This document shows positions 25,701 through 33,110 of a stretch of DNA of 64,000 nucleotides, one piece after another. The position numbers and the translations under genes were made by a program. Numbering within the stretch: position 1 is the first letter of the stretch; every line of letters starts with the position of its first letter. The notes beneath the pieces were generated by a model that saw nothing but the letters and a program-made list of their open reading frames with translations, had not been told where the DNA came from and ran no database searches. Origin of the DNA: Actinomyces sp. UMB0138 (lineage in GTDB: Bacteria; Bacillota; Negativicutes; Veillonellales; Veillonellaceae); NCBI RefSeq assembly GCF_002849225.1, contig NZ_PKMC01000002.1, positions 124,001-188,000 on the forward strand. Reading direction: 5' to 3'.

Positions 25701-26333
25701 CTGGCTGCCAAGAATGGCGATGCTGAAAACGCTGATGTCGCTGCCTATAAGAAGGCTCTGAAGGACGCAAAGGATACTCTGTCTAACCCGAAGGCCACCC
25801 AGGCTGAGGTAGACAAGGCCCTGGCTGCTCTGAAGGCTGCTGAAGATAAGATCGTGAAGGACTACCCAACCGATCCGTCCAAGCTGGAGAAGGAAGCAGA
25901 TGCTGCCGCAGATCTTCAGAAGGGTGCCGATTTCCAGGCTGTCCTGAAGAACGCTGCCACCCAGGACGCCGCCAAGGCATACCAGAATGCCCTGAAGGAT
26001 GCGAAGGCCGTACTGGCTGACAAGAACGCCACTCAGGCTGATGTAGACAAGGCCCTGGCCACGTTGAAGGCTGCGGGTGAGGCCCTAAAGAAGGCCGAAG
26101 ATGCTGCCGCATCCAAGCAGGGTGGCGCTGCTGCCGGCAAGGATGACACCGGCAAGAATGATTCCGGTAAGGGTGGCGCTGCTGCATCCGAATCGCAGCG
26201 TGTTGTCCGTACTGTCAAGACCAATACTGGCAACCTACCTGTAACCGGTAGCGCAGGAGCTTTGCTCCTGATCGTGTCTTGTGCCCTTATTGGTGCAGGT
26301 ACCCTTGCGATCCGTCGCAAGAAGGGTAACTAG
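22707..26333 (+). CDS. LPxTG surface protein with seven FIVAR-like repeats, adhesin-like
   Basis: 1208 residues. Order: signal peptide (cleavage near AFA-AAAD, about residue 38), a ~290-residue beta-rich N-terminal domain (NAIDGGKFTVLKARED to about DNA 23850) of unknown family, a Lys/Glu-rich helical region including one DUF1542-like unit (DNA about 24130-24310), seven FIVAR-like three-helix repeats each ending near ATQxEVDKALxAL, then LPVTG, a hydrophobic span and RRKKGN. A sortase would anchor it to the wall, with the repeats acting as a stalk for the N-terminal domain. ATG 22707 follows GGAAGGG; an in-frame GTG lies at 22689. Codon use looks less GC-rich than its neighbours. Confidence 0.85.
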   Translation: MNNKLLTNGSYGKSKHALTALVAGALASSLLATPAFAAAADGPAAAPQSPNPEQVMEEVKDTEADLAKALQDLPSEIKNNPLSGDALPAAADKLDMKPGAVKEVSELGGWNAIDGGKFTVLKAREDGLYLNSSAGTAVDNSDESRDPKTQLYRNVQYFTNEQALGTHPYVLALGRGYDNFSRISGEKAIGANGNKFVSGYNGIERSFKAYSPKYGTNLVLDFATGSLAQTNKPAGYRVRVVANANGAEKVLYDVTFNPKETKVDNEKGYTVTTIGDGSGEPKLGNKPATADEIAAGTAIPYVQGADTTVKYATQFNNGDLTGVKSGAVGRFTSKPILLDKGVTDYKVQITPDFENDTGVFDSDHGQTVGLQRNVKHYTVPLFNAFNVDQKTDVTAKELLKAQLEALKANREKHVADKSDPSIANLDAVIKEVEAAVNSKEVKSVDEYKKLGSKLDKAKENLIDIKDALKAIQDEKAKKLAEIDKAPGALDKDKEAAKKAAEAAAEQATAAIKAVAEKEALPKTLEDNLNNIKAVTVSNKEALTAKVADDEAFQKTPRYVNADEHNFVNADGTPNTEKNNKAPEHVAAYKKALEEAKKVADNPTATQGEVDKALAALNKARKDIEDNYATDLEPLKDSVNTKGGVDNTEPIYVNATPEEQEAYDQAKQAAADLLKDPNATQTQVNNAKKALDDAKAALDKHPTDKQKLSAQVTTSLDSDADSPSVFYKNAKDPNYQAPEGVDKEAAKGFADAYDKALAAAKKALADPKASQKQVDAALEALKAAEKDLHTLSSDPTDLVKAQNDTLAAKDLPAYKNLVAKAAKEGPESQAAKDLAAYNDSLKKATDVLLQFADPKADKHPAQKDVEAAKAALQAARDLVDPYATDTRALESTANLEKAIKASPAYANADAAAYMGKDGKPDAEKNKQAKEAKDAYDKALEKALEVLANTKATQAEVDEATAALADAGDALAPFATDASKLAAQAAAATSFEESPQFVNALAAKNGDAENADVAAYKKALKDAKDTLSNPKATQAEVDKALAALKAAEDKIVKDYPTDPSKLEKEADAAADLQKGADFQAVLKNAATQDAAKAYQNALKDAKAVLADKNATQADVDKALATLKAAGEALKKAEDAAASKQGGAAAGKDDTGKNDSGKGGAAASESQRVVRTVKTNTGNLPVTGSAGALLLIVSCALIGAGTLAIRRKKGN
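24325..26110 (+). repeat. Seven FIVAR-like protein repeats, 70-95 codons each
   Basis: Units begin near 24325, 24607, 24829, 25111, 25381, 25654 and 25897. Each has a variable head, often with a Y-x-NA block, then a helix AYxKALxxAKxxL, a Pro/Lys linker and the helix ATQAEVDKALAAL. Units 5-7 are the most alike at DNA level, suggesting recent duplication at the 3' end. Confidence 0.8.
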
Positions 26334-26357
26334 TTAGGTACAGATAACTAGATAAGG

Positions 26358-26398
26358 AAGGCCCGCGTGACGCTTTGGACGCCACGCGGGCCTTTCGC
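26358..26398 (+). terminator. Terminator of the FIVAR surface protein
   Basis: A 12-bp perfect stem, AAGGCCCGCGTG (26358-26369) with CACGCGGGCCTT (26383-26394), lies 24 bases after the stop and is followed by a short T-run. Confidence 0.8.
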
Positions 26399-26562
26399 TA
26401 TCTTCAGCAAACAACCAAGGCCATCAGGCCCGGGCTTCCGGAGCTTTCGCGAACCATGGTGTTGAACCGCGAAACCAGGTCGAAGTCGCCAACCAAGGCG
26501 TTGTGGACCAAGGTCCGCGAGCCAAGAAACACCCCCAGCCCCAACCCCGCCACCCACTACGC

Positions 26563-26591
26563 AAAAAGGGCAAGAACTTTCGTTCTTGCCC
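26563..26591 (-). terminator. Second copy of the tRNA-Pro terminator hairpin
   Basis: GGGCAAGAA (26568-26576) pairs with TTCTTGCCC (26583-26591), with an A5 run on the plus-strand left side, so on the minus strand it ends in TTTTT. It is nearly identical to the hairpin at 26655-26686 and lies further downstream of the tRNA gene, making a tandem terminator. Confidence 0.65.
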
Positions 26592-26654
26592 TACTCCAGC
26601 GGGTCGGGGTATTCGGTCGCTACGCTCCCTACGACCCCATCCTCGCTCGGCGCA

Positions 26655-26686
26655 AAAAGGGCAAGAACTTTCGTCCTTGCCCTTTT
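26655..26686 (-). terminator. Terminator of tRNA-Pro
   Basis: AAAAGGGCAAG and CTTGCCCTTTT form the stem, with T-runs on both strands. It sits 11 bases beyond the 3' end of the tRNA gene. Confidence 0.75.
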
Positions 26687-26696
26687 GACCTTACTC

Positions 26697-26771
<75 letters not shown>

Positions 26772-26838
26772 TGGCTCACAAAAGCATATCCTACAAAACT
26801 CCAAAGCCGAAAATTAATCCGGAGTCAAACACGCCACA

Positions 26839-27162
26839 CTATGCCAGCACCTGCCCTAACACCCAGAAAGCACCAACCCCAACCACAATCGACACCAGCG
26901 CATTAGCCCACCGCCAATGCACCAAAGCAGTAACAACAATGCCTCCCAAAGCAGGCAACCATGATGCCAACACCCCAAACTTCACACCCGAAACCGTGAA
27001 AGTCACCAGAATTACCATCACCCCCAGCGGCATCGTCTGCGCAACAATGCGCATCAGCTCCGAATCACGCACCCTACGCAACGCCACAAAAGGTACGCCG
27101 CGCAGAGAATAGGTCACCCCAAAAATTACCGCCAGAGCCGCGGCCACATACCCATAATTCAC
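26839..27162 (-). CDS. azlD: AzlD family branched-chain amino acid exporter subunit
   Basis: 107 residues with three to four membrane helices. The small AzlD partner protein usually follows azlC, and here its ATG overlaps the azlC stop (ATGA). Features typical of the family are an N-terminal helix, TYSLRGVPFVALRRV on the cytoplasmic side, then TMPLGVMVILVTFTV. With AzlC it forms a branched-chain amino acid exporter. No Lrp-type regulator gene is beside it here. Confidence 0.85.
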   Translation of the reverse strand: MNYGYVAAALAVIFGVTYSLRGVPFVALRRVRDSELMRIVAQTMPLGVMVILVTFTVSGVKFGVLASWLPALGGIVVTALVHWRWANALVSIVVGVGAFWVLGQVLA

Positions 27163-27845
27163 TTCGCCCTCCGCAACCTAAACCACGCATTAGCCAAAAT
27201 CAGCACCGTGAATAAGCCCAGCGCAACCACTAGCATCTGCTCCCGCGCAAACAGCACCCCCGCTAAGGCGCACCCAAACGCAGCAATCCCGATCCCCCAC
27301 TGGCGGTTTTGCTTGTAAGCATCTACCGCCAACGTCACAAACAGGGCCGTCAGAGCAAAACCCAAAAAATTAGTATCGAAAGAAAGCAGGTTACCCACCA
27401 GGGCGCCAGCCGCCACACCCATCACCCAATACGCCTGGCAGAGTGCTTCCGTAGTAACCACCTGCACGCCACTGAGCGTGCCTGCAGGACGCGACGCAAG
27501 CAACGCGTACGCCTCATCGGTGAGCGCATGCACCCCATAAAGCCTTCCCGCCAAAGAACGAACCCTATGTAACGGAAACGAAAGACCATAAAACAGGTGC
27601 CTGAAGTTCACAAAGAAAGTTGTAACAGCAATCTGCGGTAGCGACACCCCCGTAAGGATTAGCCCCACTGCAGTAAACTCCATCGAACCGGCATAAATCA
27701 CAATCGAGGAGACAATAGACAGCCACACCGGGAATCCCTGCGTAACCGCAAACACGCCAAACGCAAACCCCAGTGGCACATACCCGAGCCCCACCACATA
27801 AGTGTCCCGTAAAGCCTTCTTGGCCTCTACAACAGATCCCTTCAT
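27159..27845 (-). CDS. azlC: AzlC family branched-chain amino acid permease
   Basis: 228 residues, about seven hydrophobic segments. Family blocks are seen: GYVPLGFAFGVFAV near the N-terminus, IYAGSMEFTAVGLI, FFVNFRHLFYGLSFP and HALTDEAYALL. AzlC is the larger subunit of the AzlCD exporter for branched-chain amino acids and analogues such as azaleucine. ATG 27845 has only a weak ribosome binding site (GTTGG). It is the first gene of a two-gene unit and diverges from the YwiC-like gene. Confidence 0.9.
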   Translation of the reverse strand: MKGSVVEAKKALRDTYVVGLGYVPLGFAFGVFAVTQGFPVWLSIVSSIVIYAGSMEFTAVGLILTGVSLPQIAVTTFFVNFRHLFYGLSFPLHRVRSLAGRLYGVHALTDEAYALLASRPAGTLSGVQVVTTEALCQAYWVMGVAAGALVGNLLSFDTNFLGFALTALFVTLAVDAYKQNRQWGIGIAAFGCALAGVLFAREQMLVVALGLFTVLILANAWFRLRRAK

Positions 27846-27982
27846 GAGCCAACACTAAACGAGCCGAATGCACTAGCGCAGCAAAAACCATGATTCGGCA
27901 ACAGGAAATCGTTACATAACTGGAACTATTTTGCCAGCTTCTTGTTACCCCACTTTATGGATGCTCCGCTAAAGTGGACACG

Positions 27983-29158
27983 ATGACAGACAATCCGCAA
28001 GCCCCGAAGAGACGTTCACTTAGCGAACGGCAAGCTGAGCTGGGCAGCCACTCCAGCCGCGGAGTAGTCTCTCAAGAAAACGGGAGCAGTGGCGGAGGAG
28101 TAACCTCCACACCGTACACTGGACAGATCCCCAAAATTACCGACGAGTACATGAACCCTCAAGTAAAAGAGGGATTAGGGGTTGCTACCACCGGCATGAT
28201 GCGGGCAATCAAGCCCACCACGTCCGTGCCTGCCAAAGCACAAAAACCCACCCCCATTCCGGCCACCCCAAAACGCACTAATAGCACCCGCCAACTACCC
28301 GAGGACCAGCTGGGCGAAAGCCGACTAAAACCGACGGGATGGCTGCCTGACCATTACGCCGCCTTCTCGCTCGCACTAATCCCATTCGTAGTGGGCATGC
28401 TGCTAGCACAGCCCAGTTGGGAACACATTCCCCTATTGGCGCTGTGGATCGTGTCATTCATGTGCTTCAACGCGATCGGCCTGTGGCTGCGCTCCAACCT
28501 AGACCACAGCTACTGGGCACCCGCACGCACTTACTCAGCAATAAGCGCGGTACTTGCAGTAGTGAACCTGATCGTCAGCCCATACCTGACCGAATGGACG
28601 GTAGTCTTCCTTCCTTTTGCCGTCACAGCAGCATGGCAATGCTTCACCCATAATTGGCGCACCCCTCTTACCAGGCTGTGCACCGTTTGCGCCTCCTCGC
28701 TAATGACATTGGTGGCCTATGACGTAGGCACCGGATTTTCCCGCCCAGAATGGGTGCCAGACTGGTTGCAGCATTCTAGTGGCCCCATTCCCGGCCAGGG
28801 CGCTACTGACCCACAGGTTACTGCCTGCTGGGGTTGGGCGGGCGTGTGCGCGATAACAATGGCCGCAGCATCATTTGCGACCATCACCTACCTGCGCACG
28901 CTCGGCCGCAAAGGTCTGACCCTGAAATACTTCGTGCCCGCAGCAGTAATTCACGGCCTCCTGGTTCTTGGGGCAGCGCTCGGATGGGGCTTAGGCAGCT
29001 TTAACCTAATCACATTGGCTATCGGTTTGGCCTACGGCATTCGCCTGGCCTGCGTTCCGTTAATCCTAAAGAAGTTGACCAAGCCTACTGGAGTCATGCT
29101 AGTGGTTTCTGTAGAGACCGCACTATTAGCCCTACTTGGTGCCTCCCTAGTGTGGTAA
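27983..29158 (+). CDS. YwiC-like membrane protein with disordered N-terminus
   Basis: 391 residues. The first about 120 are polar, Ser/Pro/Thr/Lys-rich and probably disordered. From WLPDHYAAFSLALIPFVVG onward there are about eight membrane helices in two bundles, with family-like NLDHSYWAPARTYSAIS in the loop. The PDHxA entry and helix layout fit the YwiC-like family, whose function is unknown (the gene in Bacillus lies near nitrate-respiration genes). ATG 27983 is preferred over the in-frame GTG at 27974. It ends four bases before the convergent hydrolase gene. Confidence 0.65.
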   Translation: MTDNPQAPKRRSLSERQAELGSHSSRGVVSQENGSSGGGVTSTPYTGQIPKITDEYMNPQVKEGLGVATTGMMRAIKPTTSVPAKAQKPTPIPATPKRTNSTRQLPEDQLGESRLKPTGWLPDHYAAFSLALIPFVVGMLLAQPSWEHIPLLALWIVSFMCFNAIGLWLRSNLDHSYWAPARTYSAISAVLAVVNLIVSPYLTEWTVVFLPFAVTAAWQCFTHNWRTPLTRLCTVCASSLMTLVAYDVGTGFSRPEWVPDWLQHSSGPIPGQGATDPQVTACWGWAGVCAITMAAASFATITYLRTLGRKGLTLKYFVPAAVIHGLLVLGAALGWGLGSFNLITLAIGLAYGIRLACVPLILKKLTKPTGVMLVVSVETALLALLGASLVW

Positions 29159-29162
29159 CCGC

Positions 29163-30749
29163 CTAGCCACCCACCTGCGGCGGCATCCTTTCGGCAAAGA
29201 ACTCGTAGGCCCTGGTTTCGGTATCACTATCTAACCCGAGGGCATTATTACGTCTTTGCGTCCACTGCTCCAAGTAGGGCACCCCCCGTTTTTGGGCTTG
29301 AACCAAAATATTGCGGTAATTATCCATCCCATGCGGATTGCGGGCGGGAGCATCCGTAGTGTCAGCCACGAGCGAGGGCAGCTGCGGATCCACTGAATGC
29401 CCGTCCAATCCTGGCACCGCATCGGAAGTGTCGCGCACAAACAACACGTCCACCCCGTTAGATGCTGCCCTTCTGGCCGTATCGGCCCTGGTTGGCCCCG
29501 CTACCGCCAGAACTGACTTGACATTGTATTTGCGAGTAAAAACAGGGTCTGCAGCGAGCGAGGTCGCAACGGCACTGCCCTGGGAGTGGCCAACCAACTC
29601 AACAGGTTCGCCGCGAGCGCCAGCCTGAGCCAACGCGGACTCGACAATGCGCTGCTGATCAGTTTCCATTCCCGCTACAGCTTGCAGGTTGGTTTGCATG
29701 CCCAGGGGGTTACTTCCGCCGGAGGCGAAGGTTTCCATGCCTCGAATATTCACAGTCCACGACACGTTTCCGACCTTGTTCACATGCTTTAGTACCTCAA
29801 CATGCGCCCCAGGTGAGTCCGGCCCACAATTCTTGATCTTGCTGAGCCGGTCGGCCATGGTGGAGGCGGTCAAGGCGGTGGGAACTGACGGCAAGGCCCC
29901 GTTTACTTCTACAGCACAGGTGGGTGACGGGAGTGCAGGCTTTTTCCCGAATAGATGGTTAATGGTTTGGCCCTTGCTACCCAGTTCAATTAGGTTGGCG
30001 CCAGCTAGCAGCGTGGCTGCCCCCAGCACTAGGCCCGGCGACCGATAGGTGTCGATTAGGGCACCTTCCGCGTCTACCCGTGAAACTGCTAACTGACGGA
30101 CTGGGGATGTTGCCCCCACGTATCGGATTTGCCCATCGGGGCCGACAATCCTGATCCTTCTTTTCCTGGCAGCTGGGTTTGCTACAAACCCCGCCAATGC
30201 TGCGGCGGGCATTGCCGCACTCTGTGCCGGGCTCTTCCCTCGAAGGCTGCCCAAATAGGCAGTGGTTGGAAACAGCCAGGTAGAGGTTAGGTTCATCCCC
30301 CTGGCCGCCAATTCCCCTTCGACTCCTACCGCCCTACTTACTCCAAAGATGGGCAACAGTGCAACCCCGGCTGTTACCGGGCCGGCGAAGGGTTGTGGGA
30401 CTAGCTGCAATGCTGCTACCACTAGCCGCCCCAGCGGATTCCTGTGCGCCCGCGCTAGGTTCTTCTGTTCTGCCTTGTCATATTTTTGTGCCGCAACATG
30501 AATCCTGGTAGCAAAATCTGCAACCTGGGTTCTTACGTGATCCGTCTGAATGCGAAGACGGCGCAGCTGCTCTACATAATAAGCGTCCCGTATGCCAAAG
30601 ACTGTTTGTTCGGTTCGCAACATGGCCTCAGCGGTAACTGTTAGCCCCTGAGCCAACAGGAGCCTGCCAAGGAGTAACCGTAGAAGTGTTACGACGGATC
30701 GCAGCTGCCCAGTGTCGACCCGCGCAGTGCCGGTTGTCCAAATGTCCAT
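29163..30749 (-). CDS. Large protein with C-terminal serine alpha/beta hydrolase domain
   Basis: 528 residues. Residues about 1-95 are helical and resemble a WxG/ESX-type coiled domain. Hydrophobic Ala/Gly-rich stretches follow (residues about 100-200), and then a lipase-like alpha/beta hydrolase with VELVGHSQGSAVA (Ser near residue 388), an Asp in RDTSDAVPGLDG and a His in RNPHGMDNY, giving a plausible triad. The start overlaps the stop of the small WxG-like gene (TAATG). This layout recalls actinobacterial DUF1023-type hydrolases and ESX-exported effectors, but no export machinery is in the window. Substrate unknown; a secreted or surface lipase/esterase is the simplest guess. Confidence 0.7.
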   Translation of the reverse strand: MDIWTTGTARVDTGQLRSVVTLLRLLLGRLLLAQGLTVTAEAMLRTEQTVFGIRDAYYVEQLRRLRIQTDHVRTQVADFATRIHVAAQKYDKAEQKNLARAHRNPLGRLVVAALQLVPQPFAGPVTAGVALLPIFGVSRAVGVEGELAARGMNLTSTWLFPTTAYLGSLRGKSPAQSAAMPAAALAGFVANPAARKRRIRIVGPDGQIRYVGATSPVRQLAVSRVDAEGALIDTYRSPGLVLGAATLLAGANLIELGSKGQTINHLFGKKPALPSPTCAVEVNGALPSVPTALTASTMADRLSKIKNCGPDSPGAHVEVLKHVNKVGNVSWTVNIRGMETFASGGSNPLGMQTNLQAVAGMETDQQRIVESALAQAGARGEPVELVGHSQGSAVATSLAADPVFTRKYNVKSVLAVAGPTRADTARRAASNGVDVLFVRDTSDAVPGLDGHSVDPQLPSLVADTTDAPARNPHGMDNYRNILVQAQKRGVPYLEQWTQRRNNALGLDSDTETRAYEFFAERMPPQVGG

Positions 30750-30958
30750 TACGCCCCCAGCGCTACCACTTGCCCGTGCAGTTCGCGCGCGCAGGCTACC
30801 AACGCTACAAGTTGACCACAGATCACCTCAGCCTGGCTGCGAGCCGCAGCAGCAGCCGCGCCCTGCCATATTCCAAAATCGGGGGTGTAGTCGCCAAGTA
30901 TTGCTTCCAATTCATCTTGTAATAGAGCTAGTTGCAGCCCCGCTAGACCAGTTTTCAT
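30749..30958 (-). CDS. WXG100-like small helical protein
   Basis: 69 residues, two helices separated by a turn containing FGIWQGAAA, i.e. a W-x-G at about residue 30 as in WXG100/ESX proteins, which are usually about 100 residues, so this is short. ATG 30958 has a strong GGAGG ribosome binding site; an upstream in-frame start would add 27 unlikely residues. Its stop overlaps the ATG of the hydrolase gene, so the two are coupled, as for many partner pairs exported together. No YxxxD/E export signal is clear at the C-terminus. Confidence 0.6.
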   Translation of the reverse strand: MKTGLAGLQLALLQDELEAILGDYTPDFGIWQGAAAAAARSQAEVICGQLVALVACARELHGQVVALGA

Positions 30959-31115
30959 GTTTGCCTCCTGCCAGCAGGATAGGAGGAGCCGAAATCCAAG
31001 ATGTTTTGTCCACACACCGTAGCCACTCAAATAGCTCAATCATCCCTGTGGAAACAGCATCCGCTCTAAGTCAGACAGAGACTTTTCAGGCAAGGCTTGC
31101 GGGCCCTTAAATAAA

Positions 31116-31168
31116 TTCACTTCGGCCGCCCCCAGCGCCGCGCACGGCGGGGGGCGAACCGAAGTGAA
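31116..31168 (-). terminator. Terminator of the hemA-hemH-hemQ operon
   Basis: TTCACTTCGG (31116-31125) pairs with CCGAAGTGAA (31159-31168), and a GC-rich inner stem CGCCCCC/GGGGGCG extends it. On the minus strand the stem is followed by TTTATTT. It starts 10 bases beyond the hemQ stop. Confidence 0.75.
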
Positions 31169-31177
31169 CAAAAATCG

Positions 31178-32041
31178 CTATTTAGCCTCGGGAGACTTGC
31201 CTTCGATCTCTACATCTTGCTTGTGTCCGTGACCGCCGCAGCCACAACCACCTTCACCGCAAGCGCAACCGCCCTCGCTAAAGTGAGGTTGACGGGCAGC
31301 CCACTCAACCAATTCCACACGCGGGCCAGTAAAGAACGGCGTATCTTCACGCACAAACAGGCGCGCTTCCGCATCTCGCTGCACGCGCAGCACGCCCATA
31401 ATGCGCGACAGATCGTCATGCTCCAGAGCGATAGTCCACTCGTAGTCACCCAAGGCGAATGCCGCCAGCGTCGACACCTTCACGTCCAGGTAGTCGCGGG
31501 CGTTCATGCCGTGTTCCTTCAGGATCGCACTGCGGCGAGCCTTAGGCAGGTAGTACCAATCCCAGCTACGCACAAACGGGTAAACCGCCACATACTTGCG
31601 AGGCACCACGCCACCGAAGCAGGCAGGCAAGTGCCGGGTATTGAATTCTGCCGGTTTGTGGGCTGACATTGCAGACCAAACCGGCTCCAGCATCTGCCCC
31701 AGGTCAGAACGCACCAACGCATGGTATGCGGCCTGCAGTTTGTCTGCACTGTCCGAAAGCGCCCACAGCATCAGGTCGGCATCCGCGCGGAAGCCGCCCA
31801 CGTCATACCAGCCGCGAATCTCGACACCAGTGGCCTTTACGGCCTCTTCCATGCCCTTTGCCAGGTCTTCGACCTCGTCTGCAGGGAAGGCAATTCCGGT
31901 ACGGAAAACGCACTGCAACGAGTAATTGTCGCGGGCGTTGACCTCGTCCGGATCGACGTGCGCAGCATCGCGCGGGTCATATTCGTAAGCGGGCTTGTCC
32001 GCATTCGGGTGAGCAATGGAATCTGGGTGTGCCATTGGCAT
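31178..32041 (-). CDS. hemQ: Coprohaem decarboxylase HemQ (ChdC) with Cys/His-rich tail
   Basis: 287 residues of the chlorite-dismutase fold family, the HemQ branch, which makes haem b from coprohaem as the last step of the coproporphyrin pathway. Seen: VGGFRADADLMLW, the catalytic-Tyr segment FVRSWDWYYLPKARR, the proximal-His region LKEHGMNARDY and the closing FVREDTPFFTGPRVEL. The family normally ends near here. This protein adds about 29 residues with Cys at 259, 261, 266, 268 and His at 271, 273, a likely metal-binding tail. Two ATGs (32041, 32035) fit the AAGGAAGGA site. Last gene of hemA-hemH-hemQ, eight bases after hemH. Confidence 0.93.
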   Translation of the reverse strand: MPMAHPDSIAHPNADKPAYEYDPRDAAHVDPDEVNARDNYSLQCVFRTGIAFPADEVEDLAKGMEEAVKATGVEIRGWYDVGGFRADADLMLWALSDSADKLQAAYHALVRSDLGQMLEPVWSAMSAHKPAEFNTRHLPACFGGVVPRKYVAVYPFVRSWDWYYLPKARRSAILKEHGMNARDYLDVKVSTLAAFALGDYEWTIALEHDDLSRIMGVLRVQRDAEARLFVREDTPFFTGPRVELVEWAARQPHFSEGGCACGEGGCGCGGHGHKQDVEIEGKSPEAK

Positions 32042-32048
32042 TCCTTCC

Positions 32049-33110
32049 TTATTTACTTTCCAGGCAGGCGGGCAGTTTTTCGTAGTCCGCTACCGGTTTG
32101 CAGGATTCGGGGTGGGCCAGGGCAGGCCAGGTTGGGCCGATCGGGTCGACGCCCTCGGTTTTTTCGGGGGCCAGCCGCTCGCAGATCACGTCAGCGAGGG
32201 CGGCGATGAAAGCCGGGTGCGTCCCCGCGGTTGCGGCACGGCGGTAACCTAGGCCCAATTCGGCTGCAGTCTGCTTGGCTTCGGTGTCCAGGTCGTAGAC
32301 GACTTCCATATGGTCGGTGATGAACCCTATGGGCGCTACAACCACGTTCTTCACCCCTTCGTCTGCCAGCTGCTTCAGCCTGTCATTAATATCTGGCTCT
32401 AACCATTTTGCCATTGGCGGGCCCGAACGGGAACAGAAGGCTAGGTCTACCTCGACGTTCCTGTCGAGGGCGGCGGATACCCGCCGGCAGATTTCCGCGC
32501 CTAGGTCCTGGTGCTGCCGCAGGTAGCTCGGCTGGGACGGGTCGCCCGGCAACCCCGAGTTTTCGTTCATAGCTACCGGAATCGAATGGGTTACCAGCGT
32601 CAGGTGCGCCTGCTCTAGTTCGCTCATCGCCGCTACGATCGCGTCTACGTTCGCCGCCACAAACCCCTCGGTGGTGTAGTAGGGGCGCACCTTGTCCAGC
32701 TGAAATTCAGTGCCTAGCTCTGCCTGCGCAGCAGCCAGATCCTCGCGGTATTGGCGGCACCCAGAGTAGGAGGCAAACGCGGAGGTGAACAGGCAGAGCA
32801 CCCGGTTGCGTCCCTGCGCATCTAGCTCGGCCATCGTCTCGGTAAAGAACGGATGCCAGTTGCGGTTGCCGATCACCAGCGGCACCTTCACGTCCCGCCG
32901 GTCGAGTTCGGCCTGCAACGCCCTCATAATCTCTTCATTTCGGGCATTGATGGGGCTTACCCCACCAAAAAGCTTGTAGTGCCCGCCAACCTGGATCAGC
33001 CTGGCATCTGGAATGCCCCGCCCCCTGGTGGCGTTGCGTAAGAAAGGCAGCACGTCGTCGGGCCCATTAGGTCCGCCATAGCTGCAGACCATGATCGCAT
33101 CTGCGCTCAC
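32049..33110 (-). CDS. hemH: Coproporphyrin ferrochelatase
   Basis: 353 residues of the ferrochelatase family; with HemQ and a Gram-positive-type HemY beside it, the substrate is coproporphyrin III rather than protoporphyrin. Visible: N-terminal AIMVCSYGGPNGPDDVLPFL, GRGIP, the His-containing LVTHSIPVAMNE (metal-binding His), DLAFCSRSGPPMAKWLEPD, and VVAPIGFITDHMEVVYDLD with the conserved Glu. The GTG start at 33110 overlaps the hemA stop (GTGA). The length matches the actinobacterial enzyme. Confidence 0.95.
   Translation of the reverse strand: MSADAIMVCSYGGPNGPDDVLPFLRNATRGRGIPDARLIQVGGHYKLFGGVSPINARNEEIMRALQAELDRRDVKVPLVIGNRNWHPFFTETMAELDAQGRNRVLCLFTSAFASYSGCRQYREDLAAAQAELGTEFQLDKVRPYYTTEGFVAANVDAIVAAMSELEQAHLTLVTHSIPVAMNENSGLPGDPSQPSYLRQHQDLGAEICRRVSAALDRNVEVDLAFCSRSGPPMAKWLEPDINDRLKQLADEGVKNVVVAPIGFITDHMEVVYDLDTEAKQTAAELGLGYRRAATAGTHPAFIAALADVICERLAPEKTEGVDPIGPTWPALAHPESCKPVADYEKLPACLESK

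Noticed and set aside
26592..26650. Possible second tRNA between the duplicated hairpins
   Set aside because: The segment has tRNA-like GGGGT stretches but forms no cloverleaf and has no T-arm consensus.
31178..32041. Chlorite dismutase
   Set aside because: The fold family is shared, but the position after hemA-hemH and the Tyr-containing YYLP segment fit HemQ; no other chlorite-respiration genes are near.
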